Positions 30,024 through 40,480 of a stretch of 64,000 bases of DNA are shown here, one piece after another. The first letter of the stretch is position 1. Each line of letters begins with the position of its first letter. Below the pieces are notes generated by a model. The model did no database searches and was not told the origin of the DNA. It worked only from the letters and a program-made list of their open reading frames with translations. This DNA comes from Eutreptiella sp. 'Long Island Sound 2002' (Eukaryota; Euglenozoa; Euglenophyceae; Eutreptiales; Eutreptiaceae): contig OZ038386.1 of the NCBI GenBank assembly GCA_964036045.1, positions 13,493,613 through 13,557,612 of the forward strand. Direction: 5' to 3'. The translations under genes and the position numbers were made by a program.

Positions 30024-30769
30024 GGGGGAGTATCAGACACGGTGTGCACGCAGTGCACATGCGGAGTTGTTGTGTGGACTGTGTCAGCTAATTTGGAGGC
30101 TACGTGCTGCCGGCGCCGATGCTTTTGCCCAAAACTGTACCTGACACTGCAGAAGGAATTTGGGCAGTGTAGCCACATGCAAAATCCAAAAAAAAATCGG
30201 GAGTGTTGTGCAATAATTTGTCATTCTTCAGCCTGTTGCTGCACTGGTTGCATGTGAGCTTGCCCAAGGGGGCCCTCACACCCTGCCATAACTCTCCCCC
30301 CAGCAACTTTCACCAAGAGACAGCACCCCCTCCTCTTTGTCCTAGCTACGCCCTTGTCCAAGCTACAGTAGGCGTAGGGACCATATTAATTTGGTACCTA
30401 ATTTGATTCGGTATAAATGTAGTGCAGCCACATAATACATGGGTTTGGTGACAAATTCGCCAGTTACATAGAGTCATGGACACATTTGTTGTGAGTGTTT
30501 GCCCAGTTGAACCCACATAGCTCTGATTTTGGGGATATTTGTGCACCATATCCCCGTTTCTTGCATCAGCTCACCATGCCGGTAGTTTTATGTGTCGCGC
30601 GCAAGCTACGCCCTTGTCCAAGCTACAGTTGGCGTAGGGACCGTATTTGGGACTTTTGCGTAGCTAGGACAAAGGGGGGGGGGGGTGCAAGGGCTTCAAA
30701 GGCAGACCATTTCCTGGAGAAGTTGTTTAAATACCTGATGCGGTGCGAGCACACTGTGTGAACTCCCTC
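30024..30769. mobile_element. GGGGGAGTATC-family element, interrupted, TSD CAT
   Basis: Begins GGGGGAGTATCAGACACGG and ends GTGTGAACTCCCTC, with CAT on both sides (30021-30023 and 30770-30772). The interior parallels 28243-28595, but at ACCAAGAGACAG it is broken by a 360-bp C/G-capped element (30326-30685) and then resumes with GGGCTTCAAAGGCAGACC. The intact copy supplies the empty site. Confidence 0.85.
30326..30685. mobile_element. C/G-capped element (family A) nested in a GGGGGAGTATC element
   Basis: The left end is CCCCCTCCTCTTTGTCCTAG then CTACGC; the right end is GCGTAGCTAGGACAAA then G12. The inverted repeat is about 26 bp. Just inside both ends, in direct orientation, is GCTACGCC-CTTGTCCAA-GCTACAGTWGGCGTAGGGACC (30345-30384 and 30604-30642). 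It contains the TTGTCCAA box and a GCTACGCC/GGCGTAG stem. No coding content. The target duplication is unclear, though the empty site is known from 28507-28540. Confidence 0.8.
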
Positions 30770-30789
30770 CATGAAGCATTTTTTTGTAA

Positions 30790-31149
30790 CCCCCCCCCCC
30801 CTTTTCCAAGCAACACCTATCTCCAAGCAACACTAGGCGTTGGTTCCGTCAATTTTTGCACCTTTGATTTTGGCGGTGCGTTTTCTATTCGTTCTAATGT
30901 GTGCCATGTATGCTTTCTGACACCTTGGTTTTGAGAAGCACGAAGTTCATATTTTGTGTCAAGGCAGCTCTGTTGGCCAAGAGGGCATTTGTAGCATGTT
31001 TTACCTCTTGGTTTTCATAATAGTACATCATGTCTACACGTGTATCACACAAGTTGCGGCGCGTAAGCAATACCCTTGTCCAAGCAACACCAGGTGTTGG
31101 TTGCGTCAATTTTTGGTCATTTACTGTTGCTTGGACAAGGGGGGGGGGG
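30790..31149. mobile_element. C12/G11-capped element (family B)
   Basis: Starts with 12 C then TTTTCCAAGCAACA and ends TGTTGCTTGGACAAG then G. A module CTTGTCCAAGCAACACCAGG, TGTTGGTTGCG, TCAATTTTTGG lies at 31073-31117. Its direct counterpart is at 30812-30856 (CTCCAAGCAACACTAGG, CGTTGGTTCCG, TCAATTTTTG). The hairpin stem is CAACACC/GGTGTTG. No coding content. No target duplication is visible. Confidence 0.75.
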
Positions 31150-31615
31150 CTTCATGTTTACCAAGAGAAAGGTACTTTGCGACGACATGCCATGGAACAC
31201 CTGAGACAGAAGTTGTATGCACCTCCTGCTGTGCTTGTGTGCGCCTTCCCATCGCTGACCAAGAACTACCACTGGGAACCTATGGGAATGCCATGCACGC
31301 AGTGCGCACGCAGTGCGAAGTTCTGGATGTCGGCAAATAATCGAACCCTAGTTTCGGCCCCTTTTCACAAGTTTTTGATTCCGTACCAGGTTTTTTTTTT
31401 TAGCTTCCGAAGCATTTAGGATGTGACATATTTGAATTGTCAACCATTTTTGCCCATTTTCAACCATTTCCCCCTATTTCCTCCCCCGCATGGGCGTTAG
31501 CGCACGGGGTGCGCGCCGGGCGTCTTTGAGGGAGCGTTATTTTGGGCCTTCAACCTTCTGGTGCTATTGAGGAAACCGGGCCAATTATCCAATCCACGCT
31601 TTGTTGTGTGGCCAA

Positions 31616-31837
31616 GTGGGCTTTCCCTTGCTGCTGAACAAAGCACTGAAGTGGGGTCAAGAATCATGGATCCGGGGTTTGTACAAGTTGGACTTTGTGG
31701 AAGAAGGGCATGTTCAGAGTGGGCATGTGGGCTTTCCCTTGCCACTGAACAAAGCATTGAAGTGGGGTGAAGAAGCATGGATTTTGGGTTTGTCCCAATT
31801 GGACTTTATGGAAGAAGGACATGTTCAGAGTGGGCAA
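31616..31837 (+). repeat. Two in-frame copies of a 111-bp (37-residue) repeat
   Basis: Two tandem copies, 31616-31726 and 31727-31837, encode NKALKWGQESWIRGLYKLDF and NKALKWGEEAWILGLSQLDF, then EEGHVQSG in each. The frame is open across both and continues to 31918. A unit length divisible by three and protein-like conservation suggest a remnant of a repeat protein. No start codon or splice sites are clear. Confidence 0.6.
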
Positions 31838-32004
31838 CTTGAAGGCAGTTTCGTTGTTCTCATGTGGGCTTTGCTGCTTCGCCGTGCTACTAGACAAGTG
31901 ATAAGTATTCTTGGGTGAGTATCCCAGCCTCTGCGTGCGCCGTATGCACGCAGTGCGCACGCAGTGCAAGAACTTGGCCTATGTCCAAAACGAAAAAGTA
32001 CATT

Positions 32005-33203
32005 GGGGGAGCGTTAGCGCACCGGGCACATGCCGGGCATCTTTTTTGACCCGTGCCCCACCGGTGACCTTTTAGGGGGTGCATTGAGCGCAGTGCGCCC
32101 GCAGTGCAACTATTTGGACGTCTAGCCGTCCTAGAACCCCATACTTTGTGATACTATGGGCATTATTGTTGTTTGAAAAAGGGTATTTTGATGGTTCTTT
32201 CACATTTTCATAGACTCCATGCCCATTAGGTCCATTGGTGGGATATGGAGTGCCGACCTGTGGAATCCTAAGTATGTGTCGCATGTTTATAAGGTGACTG
32301 TTGCCGTTGATATGTTGGCATTATTATATGGATTTGCCCTTTGGGACGTCGGCTGATGTTTTCATTTGGGATGGGTACCCCGTTCATCTCTTTTATGCAC
32401 AATCGCATATCATTAGGCAAAGATGTGCATGTTGGACCCTTCCCTTCCCCCCCCTCCAGTTCCAAAGGGCGGTTCAGCAAGTGATTGGCAGAGTACCTTG
32501 AAACCAAGCTCATTGAGCAACTCATAAAATTCTTGAACCCCCCATGCAATTTCCAGTGTGCTGATGAATTCAATTGAGCTGTACTTTGGTTCGTTCGGGT
32601 TCGTCGCGATGTTGCGCAGAACCGTGGCAAGATATTGTTTGGTGTTGGCGCTTGTCTTGGAATCGTACCGGCTAAGCACCGTGAACAAGTCAGCCACAAC
32701 GCATCCCACATACTTCTGTGAGGATGCATGTGGGCAGTAGAGGTACCAGCAGCAGCAGGGGGCTATGCACTGGGGCAACATCAAGAGGCTTTGCACTGTG
32801 GCACCAGTGGGTGGCTGAGCACTGGTGGTGGCAGTAGGGACCATATATTGGGGCAGCAGCAGTGGCTGGGCATCGGGGCAGCAGCATGGGGTTGTAAACT
32901 AGGGGCCACGGACAAAGTGAATGAGGATCTGATTGTCGAGGGCCTGGGTACATGGTTGTCGGTTTGTTGTTTCATTACGTACAGCCTTGTATGGACCTTC
33001 TTGTACCCGAGGTGATTTCTTTGATTTGGAGTTGTTGAATTCACAGCTATTGCCTTATTATGCAACGTGCTTTGTCGGAAAGGTGTGCAATCCAACGTGG
33101 TCTACTTGGGGGGCTTCTCCATGAGAGGGTAAATCTGGGGTTGAAGTCGGGATACTTAATAGAAAAGTAGCGCGCCGAGTGCGTGCCGGGCAAACATTCC
33201 CCC
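32005..33203. mobile_element. GGGGGA-terminated element, third copy, TSD ATT
   Basis: Begins GGGGGAGCGTTAGCGCACC and ends GCGTGCCGGGCAAACATTCCCCC, with ATT on both sides (32002-32004 and 33204-33206). It shares GGACGTCTAGCCGTCCTAG, the ACTTTGTGATACTATGG block and GAATTCACAGCTATTG with the copies at 16.2-17.7 kb. It is 1199 bp, about 430 bp longer than the 769-bp copies, the extra lying in the middle. It preserves the empty site for the inner insertion at 16272. No coding sequence is recognised. Confidence 0.85.
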
Positions 33204-33206
33204 ATT

Positions 33207-33468
33207 ACAGAAGGCAACGACGAAGCACCGCCTGGACTTTCAAACAATTTTCACCAAATGCAGCTGGTGCCATGAGCACGGCTCTACCATCAGTGAAAGG
33301 TGGTGTCTGCGTTTACCGGCTCCTCCCTAGAGACGGCTTCTACATTCAGAACCATAGGATTTGCTGGAGAAGGCGCCAAGTCATGATGACTTGGCGTTTC
33401 AATGCTCGGGGCGGAGTGTCCTTCCGCTGTGCACTGTTCCCCATCAGCGTATCCTTTTGCATGATAAA
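33207..33468. other. Short spacer between two elements
   Basis: About 260 bp with no recognisable feature. It contains a short inverted repeat CCAAGTCATGATGACTTGG near 33378. Confidence 0.4.
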
Positions 33469-34128
33469 GGGGGCGTATTGCGCGCTGTGCACAAAGTTTG
33501 TACAGGACCACACCCAAGCTGCATAGTGGTGCCTAGTACCAGTAACAATGAGCGTTGTTATGCATTTATATGAGCTGCTTGCATGCTTTGCCCTCATGTT
33601 TTGCATCCTTTCCTATAGTTTTGTGGTATCTACCAAGAATTTGGATTCTGATTACGAACTATGGCTTGCGATGAGGAAGAAATGGAGAGGTTGCGACAAA
33701 CTAAGGTGCGGAAGAAGTGGAAGGAGGCTGAAAAGGTGGCATCACAATCGGCAACAAAGTCCCAAACTCCTAGTGTCTCGGAATTATTGTGGACACTGTG
33801 GTGAGGTTGTTGAGACAGCTGTGAAAAAGGTTCGCGGATATCTCAATATGGTGGTGGACGAGGTTCGAAGGTCTAACCGCTTGAACCATTATAATCATAG
33901 CCCACGTGACCCACTTCACTGACTCTATGCCCATTAGCTCGATGGGTGGTGGCCTTGGGTGGTTTGGAGGGTGGGGGTTGGGTGAAACATGAGGCTATCC
34001 AACATTGTGGGGGTGTAGTATGGTCTGTACAGGCAAGAATATTTCCAACCGTAGCAAAAACCCCCAATTTATTCCTGTCATGTGCGCGTTGTGCCCGCGC
34101 TGTGCGCACGCTGTGCACACACGCCCCC
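33469..34128. mobile_element. GGGGGCGT-family element, TSD AAA
   Basis: Begins GGGGGCGTATTGCGCGCTG and ends GCTGTGCACACACGCCCCC. AAA flanks both ends (33466-33468 and 34129-34131). The right end has three 11-bp iterons (GCGTTGTGCCC, GCGCTGTGCGC, ACGCTGTGCAC) and the left end about one, in the same orientation. It is the same family as 1089-1590. No coding content. Confidence 0.84.
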
Positions 34129-34384
34129 AAATTGGGTTCACGAGGTGTCCTTGGTCGGGCAGTCTGTTCGCATGTCCATCAGTGCTCACACGCAAGGGGA
34201 CAGTTCTTCACCTGATCTGCAGCGTTCTAGCATCAAGCAGACGCAACTCTTCCAGCTGCTTCAGGTGTGAGACATGTCCTGACATACAGTCTGTTGATCC
34301 GACCATTGCACTCCCCATCCGATGGCTTTGCTTGCCCATGTGACCCCCCCACCGCCGTGTGTTCTCCCCCCTTGTGCACTGTGC

Positions 34385-34432
34385 ACTCTTGGTGTGAGTG
34401 TGAGTGTGAGTGTGAGTGTGAGTGTGAGTGTG

Positions 34433-34479
<47 letters not shown>

Positions 34480-34583
34480 AGACCGCGGAGGGCCGGCGGG
34501 CACCATGGGGATGTGCCGCGGGGGCGCCCTACCGGGGGACCGCATCTCCTCCTCCTCCTCCTGTGTGTGAGTGTGTGAGTGTG

Positions 34584-34629
<46 letters not shown>

Positions 34630-34645
34630 GGTGGGTGGGTGTGGG
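34385..34645 (+). repeat. (GAGTGT)n and (GT)n microsatellites
   Basis: (GAGTGT)n then (GT)n lie at 34393-34478, and (GTGAGT)/(GT)/(GGGT) at 34563-34642, separated by GC-rich spacer. Open frames through them are artefacts. Confidence 0.9.
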
Positions 34646-35005
34646 TGACCTGCACACTGTCCTCTGAATGCTCCGCAAGTAGCCTCAAAAGGATGGAGCC
34701 GCAGGCATCAGGGGCGGACACAAGTGAAAACTGGCCACATAAAAGAAGAGCCCTTGCCATCCTGGCGCCTGGCATCAAAATGGCTGCAAATGGAGGAGTG
34801 ATGACCTTTTGGTGATAACAATTATACAATTTCAGTTGCCTCCCCCCCCAAAAAAAAAATCCCCACGAATATTGCCACGACCGGACTACATTCAGGGCCG
34901 AAGGTGACAAGAGCCACTGTCCCCCCTGTGTGAACCACACCACAACTTCCATACATCACACTTCACTCGAAACTTCACTGTCCCAGTATTTTCTTCGTTC
35001 ATACA

Positions 35006-35437
35006 ATGAGCTCAACCCGACCGCCCCCGCCCCCTAAGTCCATGTCTGAGGACGTCCGCCGGGTGCTGTTCCCTCAAAAGAAGCCTGCGCCGCCGACGCG
35101 CAAGCGGCCGCTCGAAGGCAGCGTCCCGGAAGGGTGGTCCTCGACGGACGTGCAGCGGCTAAAGGAGGCACAACGCGCAGTGGACCCACTGGCGCCCAAC
35201 TACTGGAATATCGTGGGCGCCAAAGTCGGCAAATCCAAAGCCGAGTGCCTCGAGTTCATGGAGAGCTCCTTCAGTACCCCCGAAAAGCGACCGCGCCGCC
35301 TGAACGCCAAGGCCGAGTTCTCGAGCTTCGGCCGACTGGTCTTGAAATCGGGGAGTTCGCGACCCAAAGTCATCGCGTCCATGAGCCTCATGGAGCGGCA
35401 AACACACCGCGACGACCCGTTTCAGAGAGCGAAGACG
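35006..35437 (+). CDS. SANT/Myb-like domain protein, exon 1
   Basis: The first 144 residues of a predicted 199-residue protein. After a Pro-rich basic N-terminus (KKPAPPTRKRPLEG), residues 41-90 form a SANT-like helix bundle. W44 in PEGWSSTDVQRLKEA, W67 in NYWNIVGAKVG and C81 in KSKAECLEFM match the W..L..A...NYW..VA..VG..S..EC pattern. That spacing is closest to SANT domains of the M18BP1/KNL2 centromere-licensing type, which is a tentative comparison; a generic chromatin SANT protein is equally possible. GC-rich third positions distinguish it from the surrounding repeats. The exon ends at ACG|GTGGGG in phase 0. Without splicing, the frame would stop after eight more codons. Confidence 0.65.
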
Positions 35438-35792
35438 GTGGGGGTCCCCGCGGCATTTTGAGGCCGCAGAAGTTCTTGTCCAAGTGTCTGGTCTCTCTCG
35501 GATGCGCCGACTGCAGGCGTTCGCGCATCCCCTGCGGATGACGGGCCCGTCTACCGAGTCGGAGCACGCGCGACTTTGTCGGGGCTGGCCCTCGGCGGCT
35601 CCGCGGTCCCATGCGGCACTGTGCACCGCGGGTGGAGTGTGATCCATTCGTGCCCCTGGCAGCGGCCCGACGTGCTGTGCCGCTGTGGCCCCCGCTGCTG
35701 TTACTGTGTGATGTCGCCAGGGGGTGCCATAAGGACGCTCACCCTTTTTTTTTTTTTTACTATGGCATCCACTCTCTGATGTTTGGTGGCTA

Positions 35793-36112
35793 CCCACCAA
35801 CCGCCATCGGTTACACACCAACCGCCATCGATTACACACCAACCGCCATCGGTTACCCACCAACCGCCATCGGTTACCCAGTTACCCACCAACCGCCATC
35901 GGTTACCCACCAACCGCCATCGGTTACCCACCAACCGCCATCGGTTACCCACCAACCGCCATCGGTTACACACCAACCGCCATCGGTTACCCACCAACTG
36001 CCATCAGTCACACACCAATGGCCATCGGTTACCCACCAACCGCCATCGGTTACACACCAACCGCCATCGGTTACCCACCAACCGCCATCGGTTACCCACC
36101 GGCCGCCATCGT
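35793..36112 (+). repeat. 21-bp intronic minisatellite
   Basis: About 14 copies of CCAACCGCCATCGGTTACCC-like units lie inside the intron of the SANT gene. Each unit contains ACCGCCATCGGT, with partial dyad symmetry (ACCG..CGGT). There are no spacers, so it is not CRISPR-like. Confidence 0.92.
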
Positions 36113-36159
36113 AGGGCGTATTGGACACTCCGAGTTTTTTTGTTTTTTTTTCATTACAG

Positions 36160-36327
36160 ACCCCCTGGATGTCGCGTGCCAGCCCGCAGTCTATCCGCAG
36201 TTGTGCTCTGTTCGAGGGAACGCACCGTGGGCGCGCTGTGCAAAGCTCTTTGAAGGGGATTGTCTGCAGCAGCAACAGCAGCAGCAGCACCACCACCACC
36301 ACCACCACCACCACCAACAATGTTTGA
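36160..36327 (+). CDS. SANT/Myb-like domain protein, exon 2
   Basis: Follows a T-rich tract ending TTTTTTTTTCATTACAG and joins exon 1 in phase 0. It encodes TPWMSRASPQSIRSCALFEG and THRGRAVQSSLKGIV, a basic Ser-rich stretch, then a poly-Ser/poly-Thr run from CAG/CAC repeats and a TGA. The acceptor is strong and the phase fits, which supports the model. The alternative frame over the same repeat encodes poly-Gln/poly-His. The function of this tail is unknown. Confidence 0.55.
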   Translation, partial: TPWMSRASPQSIRSCALFEGTHRGRAVQSSLKGIVCSSNSSSSTTTTTTTTTNNV

Positions 36328-37755
36328 CAACAGCAACAACGAAAAATTCAGTGGACTCGCAGCCTTTCTACCCCTTTCACTGCTGTGGGGGGGGTGTTCC
36401 ATACAGGCTGGTGGTTAACCCTCGCTCCAGAAATACGAAATGGGCCCAAACTAAAAACCACTCCCAAAAATATGAATCCCCACCAAGACCGCCACCAGCT
36501 GTAGCAAGTTAAGAACTCGCTCTATAATTTTTTGGGGGGGTGGGGGGTTAGTGCAACCGGTGTCCACTTTGTTTGGCACGTTTTGGTTGCTCAGCTTTGG
36601 GTGTACAAGGGCGCACAACTCTGGCTCAGAATGGAATGCTGGACCCGCTACGCACCATTGCAGAGTACTGTCCCTGTGGCGCCAAGTGCCCTTGGCACCC
36701 GCCGAGGCGTCACATGGAGTCATGGGCCTGGTACTGGAATTCCCATGACTAGAAGTTCGTGGGGTGCTCTTCACCACATTTTATGCCGGAAGTGTGCGAA
36801 AGGGCCCAGCGGATCCGGATCACCAAGAGTCTCCAATCGGGAGTCCGACAACGGTATTTGTGATTCAGAAGCATGCGGGTATCATCGCGGGACATCCAAG
36901 TGCCTTCCCAGCCTGGAGCAGTAGAGCCCTCCAACACTGGTGGTGGCAGGCAGTGAGGGTCCGGGCCGGGAGTTCAGTTGGACCGGATCATTGATGATTC
37001 ATAATAAAAAGTTGGTTGATCTAAAAGCGCCATCATTTTTTCTGAAACTTGGTGTTCAGAGTCACCTCCAGGTCATTGTGGGGGCTTTTGAGGATTCCGG
37101 TCAATGGAGCTCCTTTTTATTTGGAGGGGGGGGGGGGCGTCCCGGCCGGGGGCTCTATCACCCCCACCGCCTCATCCCCTTCCCCCCGCAAGCGACAATC
37201 CAGGGTGCTTTTGGTGAACGTACCATAACGATTCAAAACCCCCCTGCGCTGTGCGCACATCGTCGAACCCCCGCCCTCCAGTCTATCGTCCTTCAGAGTT
37301 TGGCATCAAATTACGTAGCAGTGGGCTGCGTCTCGCATCTTCGTTTGAGCAGCGGGGCCATAGCAGGGGCCTGCACATGCAGAGGCCTGAGATGCAGACA
37401 TGCCTGACCACCTTCATGTACCTGCCCCGCTCCGATGCATCCTTGCTCTGCCCGTAGGGCGATGCTCCCCGCATCCCATGCGGCGCAGTCCTTTGCTTTG
37501 GGCCCCCCATCCCCCCCCAAAGCCCCCTCTCTTCCCCAAGTCCCCACCTGTAGGACAGCCTGGACGGGCTTTGCTGGCAGGATTTTGGGGTCAACGGACG
37601 GCGGGTACCAGTCAACCGAGGGTCCTTGACTGTCAACCAACGGCAAAGTAATTGCCCTAACAATTCTTTTTCGCAGCAGAACGAATTTTGTTGGAGCAAA
37701 GCGTTTTGCAGTTCCCGCTGCATCTTCTGGTTTCAGATTTAGCTCGCCCTACCTA
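36328..37755. other. Region downstream of the SANT gene
   Basis: A frame around 36590-36990, broken by one stop, reads GVLFTTFYAGSVRKGPADPD and later WWWQAVRVRAG. It looks like a decayed coding sequence of unknown type. G runs lie near 36530 and 37125. No gene can be named. Confidence 0.3.
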
Positions 37756-38156
37756 CCCCCCCCCCCCCCCCCTTGCTAACACGGGCTTGTCCAAACACGG
37801 AGACCCCGTGTTTCCGCACTTTTGGTCCTTTTTTTGAACCGTCGTTTTTGCGGTTCTGATCCAATAGAGAACGTGGTTTATAGCTTTGTGCAGGATGCAG
37901 GAAGGGTCAATATGGGTGACAAAGTGTTGCTACAGCTATAATTCCATGTGCTCTTGTACTCTGGGGTGTATGCCGGTCTGTTGGACACTCTTTCATAGTC
38001 ATGAACGATTGGTTGGGCTATGCCTGCAACTTGTGTTCCGCATTACGTGCCGCGCGCTAACACGGGCTTGTCCAAACACGGGGACCCCGTGTTTCTGCAC
38101 TTTTGGTCCTGGAACCAGAACCTGGCCCGTGTTTGCGCAAGGGGGGGGGGGGGGGG
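37756..38156. mobile_element. C17/G16-capped element (family C)
   Basis: Left end: 17 C then TTGCTAACACGGGC. Right end: GCCCGTGTTTGCGCAA then 16 G. Just inside both ends, in direct orientation, is GCTAACACGGGCTTGTCCAA then ACACGGRGACCCCGTGTTTC and YGCACTTTTGGTCC (37775-37829 and 38056-38109). The right copy contains a perfect hairpin, AAACACGGGG-A-CCCCGTGTTT. No coding content, and no clear target duplication. Confidence 0.78.
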
Positions 38157-38214
38157 CACGTGTCATGTCCGCTACCACACTGAGCTGGCCTGAGCTGTGG
38201 GACAATCTTAGCAC

Positions 38215-38295
38215 TGGACTGCTCTGATTCCTGATTCCGAGATCCCTCTCGAGTACCGTCTGGTAAGAGGGCTTTGCCAGCTTGCCAAGGCCCGA
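38215..38295 (+). repeat. Dispersed ~75-bp repeat, copy 3
   Basis: Contains GGACTGCTCTGATTCCTG, CCTCTCGAGTACCGTCTGG and AAGAGGGCTTTGCCAGCTTG, close to the copy at 18415-18505. Confidence 0.65.
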
Positions 38296-38738
38296 ACAGA
38301 AATTTTTTTTTGCTGGAGCAAGGCAGTTTCTCAGGACTTTGTTGAACGCAGGCCTTTATGTCCCAGACCCCATCTCCGCGCCCCCTGCCACTCTGTGAGC
38401 CCTGCCCGGTCTGAGCAGTGCTCCGCCCCTTAAGCCCCCCCAACACTCCGCCCGCAGTGCGCCAGAGCTCTGGGCTCTGGGCTCTCTTGTCTGTGCTGCA
38501 GCGAGGCGCACCTGGGCCGGGTTGCTGAATGAGCGTAGCCTTCGAAGCAAGAGCCTGGGATTTGTCGGTCCCAACATCCATGGGTCTTGCATGGCACATT
38601 GGCTCGCAGCAACGACGGCCCACCCTCTGCCTGGAGCAGGTTGTGGCCCCTGGCATTTGTAGGCCATATGCCACCAAACGTAACTTGCAGCACCTGCTCC
38701 CAGAGGTCTGGGTCATCGCCATTCCAATGCCACCGTTC

Positions 38739-38800
38739 CTCCCTCTCCCTCTTTCTCTCTCTCTCTCTCTCTCCGTCTCTCTCCGTTTCTCTTTGTCTCC
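38739..38800 (+). repeat. (CT)n microsatellite
   Basis: CTCTCTCT-rich tract with CCGTCTCT interruptions. Confidence 0.85.
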
Positions 38801-39850
38801 TGTCAATATTGTCCATATCCGAAGGCAAAATTCAATGCTACGGATTTTGCTTAATTTGCCTGGTGCTCTTGAAGTACTTCTCTCCTCGGAGACGTGGCCG
38901 ATCTCCAACAGCATGCTCTGTGGTATATAAGCGGGAGGGAGCTCTGCTGGTGCTCAGCCTCCTTGGAGTTGTGCTGCAGGATCTTGTGAGAAGTGTAAGA
39001 GGCCTGTGGCGTCTTTCTTCATCCTCGGCCACCTTTTGCTGGACGTGATAAGATGGTGCAGCATCTACTCCCCGGCCCAGTCTGAGTCCTGGGGGAGGGA
39101 GGATGGGATACAACTGCGAACACCCGTTGGCACATGTTCAGTATCTGTGGAGCACACTGCGTGTGATATCACTGCGAGGCCATGAAGAGGTTGGGGTCGG
39201 CGTGCAGCTCAGTTTGACTCCTTGGCTGCGTTAGTGCGACCAAATGTATCCACACTCCATGAGCAATTGGGAGATCTGTTAGATTATGTTGAGCAGTGTG
39301 TCCTGTGTTGTTGGGAGTGGACGCTCAGCTGTGCCTTCGCTTTTGAAACATTTGTAGTGTTCCTGTGACATTCAATGGGGTCCAGGAAAGTCCACCAAGA
39401 AATAACAGCAACCGTCCACTGTTTCTCATGAGCAACTCCTGCCAACACCGTGCAATTGGTTCACTCATTTTTAAGAAATGGCATGGGTTTTGTTGCGCCA
39501 GAATTTGCAGATTCAGATTTTCCTAGACATGGAATACCCCCCCCCCCCCTTGTATGCAATGTACCGTTGCAGTTTGAATGATGATTGTATGCAATGTACA
39601 ATGAATGAGGGCGATGACCATATGCCTGTGTCACGGGGGTATATGCGAGCTCAGTATCCATTGCTCATGGCCCGGTATGCAAACAAAGGTGCTATTCCCA
39701 TGTTCCAAACAAACACATATTCACAGAAGGCGACACTACCGCACAAATATTCAACGCTTAATAATTAATTCCTGGCACAAGATGTTTTTAACTGCTAAAA
39801 CGCAAAAAAATATGAATTTTCAGCTGCATGCCAGTCACAAAAATGACATG
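38801..39850. other. Gene-less stretch
   Basis: No recognisable gene. A TATATAAGCG motif near 38923-38935 resembles a TATA box, but no coding start with support lies downstream. Confidence 0.35.
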
Positions 39851-39940
39851 GGGGGTGTTGCCTGAACCGTGCGCGCACCGTGCGCGCACCGTGCGCGCAC
39901 CGTGCGTCTTTTTGCGTATTCTGTGTCCACCAGATCCACA

Positions 39941-40387
39941 ATGCCTGAATCTGAGCTGCCCTGGCTTGTCGCCGGACTGCCTGTGTACTACCACCGCTCC
40001 AACGGGGATAGGGTGTCGGCCACTGTCGTTGGCCCTTCTCCAAGAGGTGGGCGTCGCGTCTCTATTCGGTACGAATTGGGTGGTGAAGAGGTCTTGTACG
40101 AGCATGCACCCGAGGATGCGCAGCAGGGCACACATGTTAGTTCCTTGCGCTGCATGACTCGCAGCCACCGTTCTTGTATATCCTGTTCTCAGGCCACAAG
40201 ACCCAAGTCAAGACACAAGTCCCGTAACCCAACCAGTGTTATCGCCTGTGTTGTCGCCTGTGCATGGTTTGTTACAGAGGTGCGTGCAAGGTGCAGAAAT
40301 CAGGAGCTTGGAACCTGTGACAAGCATCAGATTCAAAAAAAAAAAATTCCCGGTACGCCAATAGGGGCCGCAAGGTGCAGAAAATAG
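39941..40387 (+). CDS. Tudor-like domain ORF carried by a transposon (copy T2)
   Basis: The 148-codon frame starts MPESELPWLVAGLPVYYH, then VSATVVGPSPRGGRRVSIRY and an acidic VLYEHAPEDA. Alignment with the ORFs at 13092 and 47363 shows a shared core: (P/A)-G-x-x-V-x-Y, V-x-A-T-(V/I)-(V/L)-G-P-S and (I/L)-(R/K)-Y. Such short barrel modules in mobile elements are comparable to Tudor/agenet readers, which is an inference. The second half is Cys/Arg-rich and reads into a tandem repeat, so the natural C-terminus is uncertain. The ATG lies soon after CCACCAG, a possible acceptor. Confidence 0.5.
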   Translation: MPESELPWLVAGLPVYYHRSNGDRVSATVVGPSPRGGRRVSIRYELGGEEVLYEHAPEDAQQGTHVSSLRCMTRSHRSCISCSQATRPKSRHKSRNPTSVIACVVACAWFVTEVRARCRNQELGTCDKHQIQKKKIPGTPIGAARCRK

Positions 40388-40480
40388 GACCCTGGAACCT
40401 GTGACAAGCATCAGACTAAAAATTGAAGAATCCTGGTATGCCAGTATGGACTGCAAGGTGCAGAAATCAGGACCCTGGGT
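40286..40480 (+). repeat. 84-bp tandem repeat, about 2.3 copies
   Basis: Units start GCAAGGTGCAGAAATCAGGA at 40286, 40370 and 40453. A poly-A tract differs in length between the first two. Confidence 0.85.

Noticed and set aside
30790-31149. Target duplication for the family B capped element
   Set aside because: Flanks TAAC and CTTC do not match, so I report the element on inverted ends and direct modules only.
35793-36112. Regular 21-bp direct repeats as a CRISPR-like array
   Set aside because: Units are contiguous with no unique spacers, lie in a GT-AG intron, and the genome is eukaryotic.
37756-38156. Solo LTRs or a small LTR retrotransposon
   Set aside because: The ~55-bp direct repeats lie inside inverted termini, lack TG..CA ends, a primer-binding site and a polypurine tract.
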